Source: Claveliimonas intestinigallinarum (GTDB taxonomy: Bacteria > Bacillota > Clostridia > Lachnospirales > Lachnospiraceae). From it: DNA of 64,000 bases. Below, one piece after another: positions 50,219 to 58,389 of this stretch (its first letter is position 1; the number at the start of each line of letters is the position of its first letter). The position numbers were made by a program, and so were the translations under genes. The notes under the pieces are model-generated. The model was not told where the DNA came from and made no database searches. It saw only the letters and a list, made by a program, of their open reading frames with translations. The stretch covers positions 42,678 to 106,677 of the forward strand of contig DXED01000016.1 in NCBI GenBank assembly GCA_019115145.1. Reading direction: 5' to 3'.

Positions 50219-51094
50219 TTACTCGATATTTTCATCGTCCAGTCTGTGGAAGTCACGGTTGTTCCCAAATACGTGAATCAGGGGAATGACCTTGATAAAG
50301 CAGTCGTAGCTTCCCTCCTTGATAAACTCCCGGAGCTGCACGTACTCCCTGGAATTGCACACGCAGCTCATCTGGACCTTGGACTCCTTTGAGTAGCCTC
50401 CCATGGCGTCGTGGTAGATGGTCACACTTTTGTGTATAGTGTTGATGACGAAATCCTCGATCTTCTCCATATTCTTCCCGATCATCTGCACGTCGTACAG
50501 CTTTGGTCCCAGGTTAAACACCACATAGTTCATACTGTTCACATAGATGAGCTGTCCCGCAAAGGCGTAGGCCAGCTGATCCAGGCTGAAGGCCAGGGTC
50601 ATGAAAAGAAGGATGATGACCTCCTCAAAGGAGTAGATCTTCTTCAGCTCCGTGGACTTCCAGATGGTCTTCTTCAGTATCTTTGCCACCGTGTCATCCC
50701 CGCCATAGGAAAATCCGATCCGGTAGGGAATACCGATCCCCACGCCGTAGAGGACTCCAAACGCCGCCAGGGCGATGAGCTTCTCCTCAAAGATGATCTG
50801 CACATCCACAAAGCTCAGCACCCACAGGACCATGGGGTAAAGGATAGAGAGGATGACGATATTGGACGCATCCTTTCTCCCCAGCGTCAGCCATGTGATG
50901 ATCAAAATGACAATGGTGATGGCATAGTAGATCAGCGCGTAATTGATCCCTGTGAAATGCTCAATGGTTATGGAAATACCTGTGATCCCCGGCGCTGCCA
51001 GACCGTTGGGAATCATAATCCAGTTGGTCGCGATGCTGCAGCACAGACAGCCAAGGATCAGAAGAAACGCTTTAAAAACCGGTGATTTTTTCAT
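50219..51094 (-). CDS. YitT family membrane protein (DUF161/DUF2179)
   Basis: 291 residues if started at ATG 51094 (MKKSPVFKAFLLILGCLCCS). N-terminal five-helix YitT_membrane region with TNWIMIPNGLAAPGITGISI, GIPYRIGFSYGGDDTVAKIL in mid-protein, and a C-terminal DUF2179 domain beginning QMSCVCNSREYVQLREFIKE. A longer frame to 51136 is possible. Neither start has a good ribosome binding site, and a 28-codon ORF (51075-51161) runs over both. It lies directly after rarA. Function of the family is unknown. Confidence 0.85.
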   Translation of the reverse strand: MKKSPVFKAFLLILGCLCCSIATNWIMIPNGLAAPGITGISITIEHFTGINYALIYYAITIVILIITWLTLGRKDASNIVILSILYPMVLWVLSFVDVQIIFEEKLIALAAFGVLYGVGIGIPYRIGFSYGGDDTVAKILKKTIWKSTELKKIYSFEEVIILLFMTLAFSLDQLAYAFAGQLIYVNSMNYVVFNLGPKLYDVQMIGKNMEKIEDFVINTIHKSVTIYHDAMGGYSKESKVQMSCVCNSREYVQLREFIKEGSYDCFIKVIPLIHVFGNNRDFHRLDDENIE

Positions 51095-51162
51095 AGTGCT
51101 CTGTGCAGGACCCCCGCATCCCGCTTTCCTCCTCATCCGTAATGATATACCTTTCTTCCATG

Positions 51163-52503
51163 TTATTCTGAACGTCCCTCTTTGTCAAGATGAGCTCTTT
51201 TCCATTTCTTGATCTTTTCCAGTCTGTCTCTCACCTGGCTCTCCTGCCCCTCCCCTGTGGGCTGGTAGTAGACGGTTCCCCTCATGGACTCGGGGAAACA
51301 CTCCATGGCGGTCAGCTTCTCCTCACTGTCATGGGCGTACTCGTAGCCCTTTCCGTAATCCAGCTCCCTCATAAGAGCTGTGGGCGCGTTGCGAAGCTGC
51401 AGAGGAACCGGCTCAGCCTTTCCTGTCCGCATATCTCTTTTGCAGGCCTCGCAGGCCGTGTAGAGAGCGTTGGACTTGGTGGCCATAGCCAGATAGACCA
51501 CCGCGTGAATCAGATGCACATCGCACTCCGGCATTCCCAGAAAATGGCAGGCCTGGTAGGCGGCCACCGCCACCTGAAGAGCCTGGCTGTCCGCCATCCC
51601 CACATCCTCGCTGGCAAAGCGGATCAGTCTCCTCGCAATGTACAGAGGATTTTCCCCTCCCTCCAGCATCCGGCACATCCAGTAGATGGCCGCGTCCGGG
51701 TCGCTGTTCCGCATGGACTTGTGGAGAGCTGAGATCATGTTGTAGTGCTCCTCCCCTGTCTTGTCGTAGAGAAGGGACTTTCTGCTGATGCATTGCTCCA
51801 TCCCCTCCCGGGTGACCAGGATGCCGTCCTCCTTTATCTCCCCGTTGAGGACCGCCATCTCCAGGGTGTTCAGCGCCGTCCTTGCATCGCCTCCGGCGAA
51901 GGCGGCGATAGCCTGGAGCTGCTCTTTTGTGATCTGCACGTTCTGTCCCCCAAAGCCTCTGGGATTTGTCAGGGCATTCTCGAGGAGGCGGAGCAGATCC
52001 CTCTCCTCCAGCGCCTTCAGCACAAAGACACGACATCTGGACAGGAGCGCGGCATTGATCTCAAAGGAAGGATTTTCCGTGGTAGCCCCAATGAGGATGA
52101 TGCTGCCCTTCTCTACATAGGGCAGGAAGGCGTCCTGCTGGGCCTTGTTGAACCTGTGGATCTCGTCCACAAAGAGCAGGGTCCTTCTGCCCGCCCTGCG
52201 GCTCATCTCCGCCGCCTCCATCACCGAGCGTATCTCCTTGATCCCGCTGGTGACCGCGCTGAAATTGATAAACTCCGCATTGGTCCGCCCGGCGATGATA
52301 CTGGCCAGGGTCGTCTTTCCCACACCCGGAGGTCCCCAGAAGATCATGGAGGAGATCTGATCCCTCTCTATGATCTGCCGGAGCATCTTCCCTGGTCCCA
52401 GCAGATGCTCCTGCCCCACAAAATCATCCAGCGTGTCCGGCCGCAGCCGGTTGGCCAGAGGAGTCATCTCCTCCCTCTGGTCAAACAATGTCATCTGTTC
52501 CAT
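51163..52503 (-). CDS. rarA: Replication-associated recombination protein A (MgsA/RarA AAA+ ATPase)
   Basis: 446 residues from ATG 52503; GTG 52518 is an alternative. PLANRLRPDTLDDFVGQEHL, Walker A FWGPPGVGKTTLASIIAGRT, Walker B LLFVDEIHRFNKAQQDAFLP and the Rar-specific C-terminus EDVGMADSQALQVAVAAYQA with AYTACEACKRD-like LYTACEACKRDMRTGK. It acts at stalled forks with SSB. Confidence 0.93.
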   Translation of the reverse strand: MEQMTLFDQREEMTPLANRLRPDTLDDFVGQEHLLGPGKMLRQIIERDQISSMIFWGPPGVGKTTLASIIAGRTNAEFINFSAVTSGIKEIRSVMEAAEMSRRAGRRTLLFVDEIHRFNKAQQDAFLPYVEKGSIILIGATTENPSFEINAALLSRCRVFVLKALEERDLLRLLENALTNPRGFGGQNVQITKEQLQAIAAFAGGDARTALNTLEMAVLNGEIKEDGILVTREGMEQCISRKSLLYDKTGEEHYNMISALHKSMRNSDPDAAIYWMCRMLEGGENPLYIARRLIRFASEDVGMADSQALQVAVAAYQACHFLGMPECDVHLIHAVVYLAMATKSNALYTACEACKRDMRTGKAEPVPLQLRNAPTALMRELDYGKGYEYAHDSEEKLTAMECFPESMRGTVYYQPTGEGQESQVRDRLEKIKKWKRAHLDKEGRSE

Positions 52504-52561
52504 ATGATAAATCGTCACCTCGTTTGTCTCTCATCTGCTATCTCGATATTCCACCATGTCT

Positions 52562-52590
52562 ATCATAGCAAACATGTGTTCGCTTTGCAA
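52562..52590 (-). promoter_or_regulatory. Promoter of rarA
   Basis: TTGCAA (52590-52585), 17-base spacer ending in TGC, TATGAT (52567-52562) on the minus strand. Confidence 0.7.
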
Positions 52591-52683
52591 CTGCCTTTTT
52601 CTCCTCTCCTTCCGATGTGGCATTTTCCGGCAGGCAGCATAGGATAAAGTAACAACTCTCTGTCTTCTCAAGGTGAGCTTATC

Positions 52684-53004
52684 ATGAACAGTACGCCATC
52701 CTATACAGTTCCCTCCTCCGCGTCAGGCTCCCTGGCGGATCTTGCTCCGGGAATGGAAGGACGCATCCTGGGCTTCCGGGAGGGCTGCCGTCTGCGCCTT
52801 CGCCTGCTGGATCTGGGCTTTGTGCCCGGAACCCTGGTAAAATGCACGGGCAGAAGTCCTCTGGGAGACCCCTGCGCCTACCTGGTCCGCCGGACGGTCA
52901 TTGCCCTGCGCAAAGCGGACGCCTCCCAGGTGAACATAGCATGGGAAGCTCCGTCCTCTGTCTCTGAAACCAGCAATGATCAACAAGGGGGAAACAGCAA
53001 TTGA
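52684..53004 (+). CDS. feoA: FeoA-type ferrous iron transport protein
   Basis: 106-residue SH3-like partner of FeoB: SLADLAPGMEGRILGFREGC, LRLLDLGFVPGTLVKC and GDPCAYLVRRTVIALRK. AAGGTGAGCTTATCATG provides the ribosome binding site. It overlaps feoB by four bases (TTGA). Confidence 0.92.
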   Translation: MNSTPSYTVPSSASGSLADLAPGMEGRILGFREGCRLRLRLLDLGFVPGTLVKCTGRSPLGDPCAYLVRRTVIALRKADASQVNIAWEAPSSVSETSNDQQGGNSN

Positions 53005-54872
53005 ATCAGGAAAAGAAATGGACGATAAAGACAATCGCTCTTGCAGGAAATCCCAATGTGGGGAAAAGCACGCTCTTTAACGCTCTGACCGGCCTGCGCC
53101 AGCACACGGGCAACTGGCCCGGAAAGACGGTAGAGCTGGCCCGGGGCACAGTTCGCCACAAAGGCGTCCTCTATCAGATCACTGACCTTCCCGGATGCTA
53201 TTCTCTTTTGTCCCACTCCCAGGAGGAGGAGATCGCGCGGGACTTTCTTCTCAGCCAGACCCCCGACCTGGTTGTGGCGGTCTGCGACGCCTGCTGCCTG
53301 GAGCGAGGCCTTCTCCTCGCCCTGCAGCTTTTGTCTCTGTCTGACCATGTGATCCTCTGCGTCAACCTCATGGACGAGGCCGCAAGGAGAGGGATACATA
53401 TCCGGACTGATATTCTATCCACCCTTCTCGGCATCCCGGTGGCCGCCTGCTCTGCCAGAAGCCGTGGAGGGACAGCTCCTCTTCTCCGGGCTCTGGAGCA
53501 GTCATCCCAAAGCCCCGGCGGTAAGAGCAATCTTTCCGCCGCCCAAAAGCCTCCGGCACAGTCCGCCGACCTTGTCCGCCGCGCGGAAGAGATCTGCCGC
53601 CAGGCCGTGACCTTCGACAGTGCTGCCTGCGACAGAAGGGACCGGAAGCTGGACGCTCTGTTCACCGGGAGGATCACCGGATTTCCCATCCTCTTCCTCC
53701 TCCTTCTGTGCCTTTTCTGGATCACTGTCAGCGGCGCCTCCGTCCCCTCTGCCCTGCTGTCCGGCTGCCTTTCCTCCCTGGAGGGCAGACTCCTGTCAGC
53801 GGCGCAGAGCCTGGGGATTCCCTCCGCCCTGTACGAGCCGGCCATCTGCGGAGTCTACAGGGTCTCCTCCTGGGTGGTCTCCGTGATGCTGCCTCCCATG
53901 GCCATCTTTTTCCCCCTCTTCACCCTGCTGGAGGACAGCGGCTACCTGCCCAGGATCGCCTTCAACCTGGATCGGTGCTTTCAGAAATGCCGCACCTGCG
54001 GGAAGCAGGCTCTGACCATGTGCATGAGTCTTGGCTGTAGCGCGGTGGGCGTCACAGGCTGCCGCATTATCGACTCTCCGAGGGAGAAGCTGATCGCAGT
54101 CCTGACCTCCTGCCTGATCCCCTGCAACGGAAAGTTTCCCGCCCTCCTGACACTGATCACCCTGTTCGCCGCAGGCGGGCGCAGAGGCCCTGCCGCCTCC
54201 CTTCTGACCGCCTTCTGTCTGGCCGGCACTCTTTTGTTCTGCACAGGGGCAGCCCTCTTTGCCTCCTTTCTTCTGTCCAGGACGCTCCTTAGAGGCATGC
54301 CCTCCTCCTTCACTCTGGAGCTTCCGCCCTACCGGAGGCCTAAAGTTGGTCAGGTGATCCTTCGCTCCATGCTCGACAGAACCCTCTTTGTACTTGGCCG
54401 GGCTCTCACCGTAGCGGCTCCGGCCGGACTCCTCATCTGGGCTCTGGCAAATGTGCGGACGGGGGATGTCTCCCTCCTGGCCCGCCTGGTCGCCCTCCTG
54501 GATCCCCTGGCCCGGATTTTTGGACTGGATGGGACAATTCTCACAGCCTTTATCCTGAGTCTTCCGGCAAACGAGATCCTGATCCCCCTCATGCTCATGA
54601 TCTATATGGGAAACAGCTCCCTGCTGGACATCGCAGACCCTCAGATCATTTTCTCCGTATTTGCCGAAAACGGCTGGACTTGGCAGACCGCTCTTTGCAC
54701 GGCCCTCTTCCTCCTCATGCACTGGCCCTGCGCCGCCACCTGCCTGACCATACACAAAGAGACAGGCAGCCTGAAATGGACGCTGGCGGCCGTCCTTCTG
54801 CCTACCGGGATGGGGCTTCTGGCCTGCCTTCTGTGCCGCCTGCTCTTTGACTGCCTGCCATATCCTATATGA
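53001..54872 (+). CDS. feoB: Ferrous iron transporter FeoB
   Basis: 623 residues from TTG 53001 (GGGGGAAACAGCAATTG). Cytosolic G domain: GNPNVGKSTLFNALTG, then TDLPGCYSLLS and CVNLMDEAAR, followed by two Gate regions (MCMSLGCSAVGVTGCRIIDS; SCLIPCNGKFPALLTLITLF; TILTAFILSLPANEILIPLM). It is shorter than the 750-residue type, and the GCSAVG/PCNGKFP Gate form is the short clostridial variant. No FeoC is adjacent. No Fur/DtxR box could be pinned upstream. Confidence 0.93.
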   Translation: MNQEKKWTIKTIALAGNPNVGKSTLFNALTGLRQHTGNWPGKTVELARGTVRHKGVLYQITDLPGCYSLLSHSQEEEIARDFLLSQTPDLVVAVCDACCLERGLLLALQLLSLSDHVILCVNLMDEAARRGIHIRTDILSTLLGIPVAACSARSRGGTAPLLRALEQSSQSPGGKSNLSAAQKPPAQSADLVRRAEEICRQAVTFDSAACDRRDRKLDALFTGRITGFPILFLLLLCLFWITVSGASVPSALLSGCLSSLEGRLLSAAQSLGIPSALYEPAICGVYRVSSWVVSVMLPPMAIFFPLFTLLEDSGYLPRIAFNLDRCFQKCRTCGKQALTMCMSLGCSAVGVTGCRIIDSPREKLIAVLTSCLIPCNGKFPALLTLITLFAAGGRRGPAASLLTAFCLAGTLLFCTGAALFASFLLSRTLLRGMPSSFTLELPPYRRPKVGQVILRSMLDRTLFVLGRALTVAAPAGLLIWALANVRTGDVSLLARLVALLDPLARIFGLDGTILTAFILSLPANEILIPLMLMIYMGNSSLLDIADPQIIFSVFAENGWTWQTALCTALFLLMHWPCAATCLTIHKETGSLKWTLAAVLLPTGMGLLACLLCRLLFDCLPYPI

Positions 54873-54922
54873 TCCGGAACTCCTTCCGCCTTCCCCGGCA
54901 GAACCTGTGCCGGCAAAAGGAA

Positions 54923-54970
54923 GCCCGGGAAGGGCGCTCTCCAAAGGTGCGCTCCTCTCCCGGGCATTTT
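54923..54970. terminator. Terminator between feoB and the flavoprotein gene
   Basis: GCCCGGGA (54923-54930) and TCCCGGGC (54958-54965) with an inner GGGCGC/GCGCTC part, then ATTTTCT. The minus side has CCTTTTG, so it is probably bidirectional. Confidence 0.7.
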
Positions 54971-55015
54971 CTGTTCCTATGCTGTTCTCCCTGCTATGCT
55001 ACCGCAGGAAATCTA

Positions 55016-55633
55016 TTACCGCACAAAATTGGTGAACTGGCTGGCTTCCTTCTCCGGCAGGCCGTACTCCTTTTTGCCGAGGGCGATGCTCTTCATGAGG
55101 AAGGACATGTTCCTGGCCAGAGTGCGCATAGTCTGCAGTCCCTCCGGATCCTGGGCTGCCTCACCGGGCACCTGCCCGTGGACGCTGTTCCAGTACTGGC
55201 TGGAGGCCACCGGCATGCCGCAGATAGTGAAATACTTGTTCAGCTCGTCAAAGGTGGCTGACAGGCCGCCTCTTCTTGCCACTACCACACTGGCTCCCAC
55301 CTTCATGGTCTTGTCAAAGTGGGTGCTGTAGAACAGGCGGTCCAGGAAGGCGACAAGCGTGGCGTTGGCTGACGCGTAATACACGGGGCTTCCCACCACG
55401 AGGCCGTCACATTCCTCAAATTTGGATGCCGCCGCATTGACTTCATCGTCAAAGACACACTTGCCCTTGTCGCCGCAGGAGCCGCAGGCAATGCAGCCCC
55501 TGATATCTTTATTCCCGATATGGAGGATCTCTGTCCCGATGCCCTCCCCGTCAAAAATCTTCTTCATCTCCTCCAGGGCCGCAGCCGTATTTCCCTTTGC
55601 GTGGGGGCTGCCGTTGATCAATAAAACCTTCAT
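55016..55633 (-). CDS. Flavodoxin-fold iron-sulfur flavoprotein/NAD(P)H reductase
   Basis: 205 residues. VLLINGSPHAKGNTAAALEE (FMN loop), then the compact cysteine motif CIACGSCGDKGKC of iron-sulfur flavoproteins, and GLVVGSPVYYASANATLVAF. It probably transfers electrons using FMN and possibly a 4Fe-4S cluster. It is the last gene, 21 bases after potCD, in the polyamine operon orientation. Confidence 0.88.
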   Translation of the reverse strand: MKVLLINGSPHAKGNTAAALEEMKKIFDGEGIGTEILHIGNKDIRGCIACGSCGDKGKCVFDDEVNAAASKFEECDGLVVGSPVYYASANATLVAFLDRLFYSTHFDKTMKVGASVVVARRGGLSATFDELNKYFTICGMPVASSQYWNSVHGQVPGEAAQDPEGLQTMRTLARNMSFLMKSIALGKKEYGLPEKEASQFTNFVR

Positions 55634-55654
55634 GTCTCATTTTCCTCCTCTGTC

Positions 55655-57550
55655 TTAATCTGCGTTGCTGGCCGCAATCTTTACCCGGCTCCACAGATCG
55701 CTGATAATCTTCTTTGTGTGCTCATTGTAGACAAACACCTCATCATTTTCATTGTCCGTCCTGGGGATGTAGGCGTTGATGCCCTCAAAATCCCCGCCCT
55801 CGCCGGACAGCACATCCATGACCTCCTGGTTGGCGGATGTGTACCCAACATAGCTGGAGTTGTCGTAGGCGCCGTCATAGTCGCTGGCAAAATTGATGAA
55901 AGCGTGGGCCAGCTCCGGGTTCTTGGCGTTCTTCGGGATGACCATGGCGTCGGACCAGAGGTTCGTGCCGCTCTCCGGCATGAAATACCCCATATCCTCA
56001 TTCTCCGCCATGACGTAGGTGGCGTCCCCCGAGTAGATCAGTCCCAGCGCCTTGCGCCCCTGAGCCATATTGTCGATGATCTCGTCTGTGACGATCTCTG
56101 TATCCATGGTCTCCACACACCGCACAAGCCAGTCGTAGGCCTCCTGCAGCTCTGATTCGTTCTCCGTGTTCATGGAGTAGCCCAGAGCCTTGAGGGCCAT
56201 CATAAAGGAGTCCCTCTCGGAATCATACAGGTACACATCTCCCTTGTATTTCTCGTCCAGGAAAATGTTGTATCCCTCTTGTTCCAGATCTTCGATGTCT
56301 ACCTTTGTCTTGTCGTACACGATCCCCACCGTGCCCCAGAAATAGGGGACAGAGTAGTCGTTGTTCGGGTCGTAGGGCAGTCCCAGAACCGCGTCGGAGA
56401 GCTTGTCGAAGCAGTCCAGCTTGGATTTGTCCAGCTTCTGCAGATATCCTTCCTGGATCAGGCGCTGGATCATATAGTCGCTGGGCACCAGCAGATCGTA
56501 GGACTCTCCGTTTGCCACCTTGATGTACATCTGCTCGTTGGAGTCAAAGTTCTCCATGACAACTGTGGCTCCGGTCTCCTCCTCAAAGTCGCCGATGATG
56601 TTCTCACCGGTGTACTCTCCCCAGTTGTAGATGTGCAGTGTCTGCCCCTCAAAGGGCCGGTCTGTCCCGGCTCCCCCTCCTGCCCGGAAGGCAAAGAGGC
56701 CGATGACAAGAGCGCAGCATACAGCCACAGCGGGCACAAACCTCCTGCGCCTTCCCATCTCCGCCTTCCTGCTCCTTTTGGCCGCCAGGACAGGAGCTAC
56801 ATTGATGACCACGAGCACGATGGTGATGATCACCACCACCAGGGTGGACACGGCGTTGATGCTGGGGTTGACTCGCTTGCTCATGGTGTAGACCACGATA
56901 CTTAAGTTCTTCACGCCCCGCCCTGTCACAAAATAGGAAATGATAAAATCATCCACCGACATGGTGAAGGCGATGAGCGCTCCCGATACAATACCGGGCG
57001 TGATCTGGGGCACGATCACCTTTGTCAGCGCCCGGAAGGGGGTGGCCCCCAGATCCATGGCCGCGTCCGCCAGGTTGGGATCCAGGGACCGGATCTTCGG
57101 CATGACGGACAGCATGACGTAGGGGATACAGAAGGCGATGTGTGCCAGCAGCATGGTCATATAGCCCTTCTCCACGTTAAAGGTGATGAAGAGGAGCATA
57201 AAGCCGATGGCTGTCACGATCTCCGGGTTCATCATGGGCAGATTGTTTACCTGCTCCATGATATTCCGCACGATCTTCTTTGAGCTGGAAAGTCCGATGG
57301 CTGCCACTGTTCCCACCACTGTGGAGATCAGCGTGGCAATGATGGCAACGCTGAAGGTGGTATAGAGGGCTGTCATCATATCGCTGGACTCCAGCATGTG
57401 CTGATACCAGCGCAGGGAAAAGCCTGTAAAGCTGGTCAGCGATTTTCCCTCATTGAAGGAAAAAACAATCATATAGAGAATGGGGAGATAGAAAAACGCG
57501 ATCATCACGATCATCAGGATCTTCCCAAAGGGGCGTCGGTTCTTTTTCAT
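55655..57550 (-). CDS. potCD: Fused spermidine/putrescine permease PotC and binding protein PotD
   Basis: 631 residues joining two normally separate proteins. Residues 1-265 are a PotC permease (FYLPILYMIVFSFNEGKSLT, EAA-loop LADAAMDLGATPFRALTKVI). A membrane segment (about 274-295: FVPAVAVCCALVIGLFAFRA) then leads outside to a PotD binding protein (about 303-631: LHIYNWGEYTGENIIGDFEE, GLPYDPNNDYSVPYFWGTVG, SGDATYVMAENEDMGYFMPE). The fusion tethers the receptor to the membrane in place of a lipoprotein anchor. Such fusions are known for some polyamine and other importers. The start overlaps potB by four bases. Confidence 0.92.
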   Translation of the reverse strand: MKKNRRPFGKILMIVMIAFFYLPILYMIVFSFNEGKSLTSFTGFSLRWYQHMLESSDMMTALYTTFSVAIIATLISTVVGTVAAIGLSSSKKIVRNIMEQVNNLPMMNPEIVTAIGFMLLFITFNVEKGYMTMLLAHIAFCIPYVMLSVMPKIRSLDPNLADAAMDLGATPFRALTKVIVPQITPGIVSGALIAFTMSVDDFIISYFVTGRGVKNLSIVVYTMSKRVNPSINAVSTLVVVIITIVLVVINVAPVLAAKRSRKAEMGRRRRFVPAVAVCCALVIGLFAFRAGGGAGTDRPFEGQTLHIYNWGEYTGENIIGDFEEETGATVVMENFDSNEQMYIKVANGESYDLLVPSDYMIQRLIQEGYLQKLDKSKLDCFDKLSDAVLGLPYDPNNDYSVPYFWGTVGIVYDKTKVDIEDLEQEGYNIFLDEKYKGDVYLYDSERDSFMMALKALGYSMNTENESELQEAYDWLVRCVETMDTEIVTDEIIDNMAQGRKALGLIYSGDATYVMAENEDMGYFMPESGTNLWSDAMVIPKNAKNPELAHAFINFASDYDGAYDNSSYVGYTSANQEVMDVLSGEGGDFEGINAYIPRTDNENDEVFVYNEHTKKIISDLWSRVKIAASNAD

Positions 57551-58389
57551 GCTCTCTCCCCCTTTCCTCCCTGGTTGTGGAGCTCAATCTTGCGCACCGC
57601 CATCATAAGCAGCATCATGATCACCGCCATGATCATGGAGATGGCGCTTCCGAAGTTCCACTCACCGACTGTGATAAACTGGTTCTCGATCATATTTCCG
57701 ATGAGGAAATACTGCCCGCCGCCCAGCAGCTTCGGGATAAAGAAGGAGCTGACCGCCGGCAGGAACACCAGTGTGATGCCGTTGATGACGCCCGGCAGGG
57801 ACAGCGGCAGCGTCACCCGCCCGAAGGTCTGCACCGGGCTGGCTCCCAGGTCCGCGCTGGCCTCCAGGAGGGAGTGATCCATCTTGGACAGGGAGGTCTG
57901 GATCTGCAGGATCATAAAGGGCAGGAAATTGTAGACCATGCCCAGCAGAACAGACCCTTCTGTATAGAGGAGCTCCACGTCCCCGAGACCGAACAGGCCG
58001 AGTATTCTCTGGATGATGCCCCCCTCGCTCAGAAGTCCGATCCAGGCGTAGGTCCTCACCAGCATGTTGATCCACATGGGAATGGTAATGCACAGGATCA
58101 GTATATTCTGCACCTTCTCCCGGCTCCTGGCGATAAAGTACGCCACAGGGTAGCCCAGGATCAGGCAGATGATGGTGGTCTTCACAGCGATCACAAGGGA
58201 GCGCCACAGGATCAGCAGGAAATCCGGATCCGTGAAGAACTTCACATAGTGTTCCAGTGTAAAGGAAAAGGATATGATGCTGTTTCCCGGCTCCATAAAG
58301 GAGTACATGGCGATCAGCGCCATGGGGAGCACCAGCATCAGCGCGGCCCACACGATGTAGGGCACTGCCAGTGTTGAAAATCTTTTCAT
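57547..58389 (-). CDS. potB: Spermidine/putrescine ABC permease PotB
   Basis: 280 residues, six helices. MKRFSTLAVPYIVWAALMLV at the start, then YPVAYFIARSREKVQNILIL and the EAA loop LLEASADLGASPVQTFGRVT. Partner of the PotC half. Starts exactly where potA stops (58390), and ends overlapping potCD. Confidence 0.92.
   Translation of the reverse strand: MKRFSTLAVPYIVWAALMLVLPMALIAMYSFMEPGNSIISFSFTLEHYVKFFTDPDFLLILWRSLVIAVKTTIICLILGYPVAYFIARSREKVQNILILCITIPMWINMLVRTYAWIGLLSEGGIIQRILGLFGLGDVELLYTEGSVLLGMVYNFLPFMILQIQTSLSKMDHSLLEASADLGASPVQTFGRVTLPLSLPGVINGITLVFLPAVSSFFIPKLLGGGQYFLIGNMIENQFITVGEWNFGSAISMIMAVIMMLLMMAVRKIELHNQGGKGERA

Noticed and set aside
53796..54944. 382-codon minus-strand ORF
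   Set aside because: Antisense of feoB, Gly/Gln/Glu-rich artefact of GC-rich codons.
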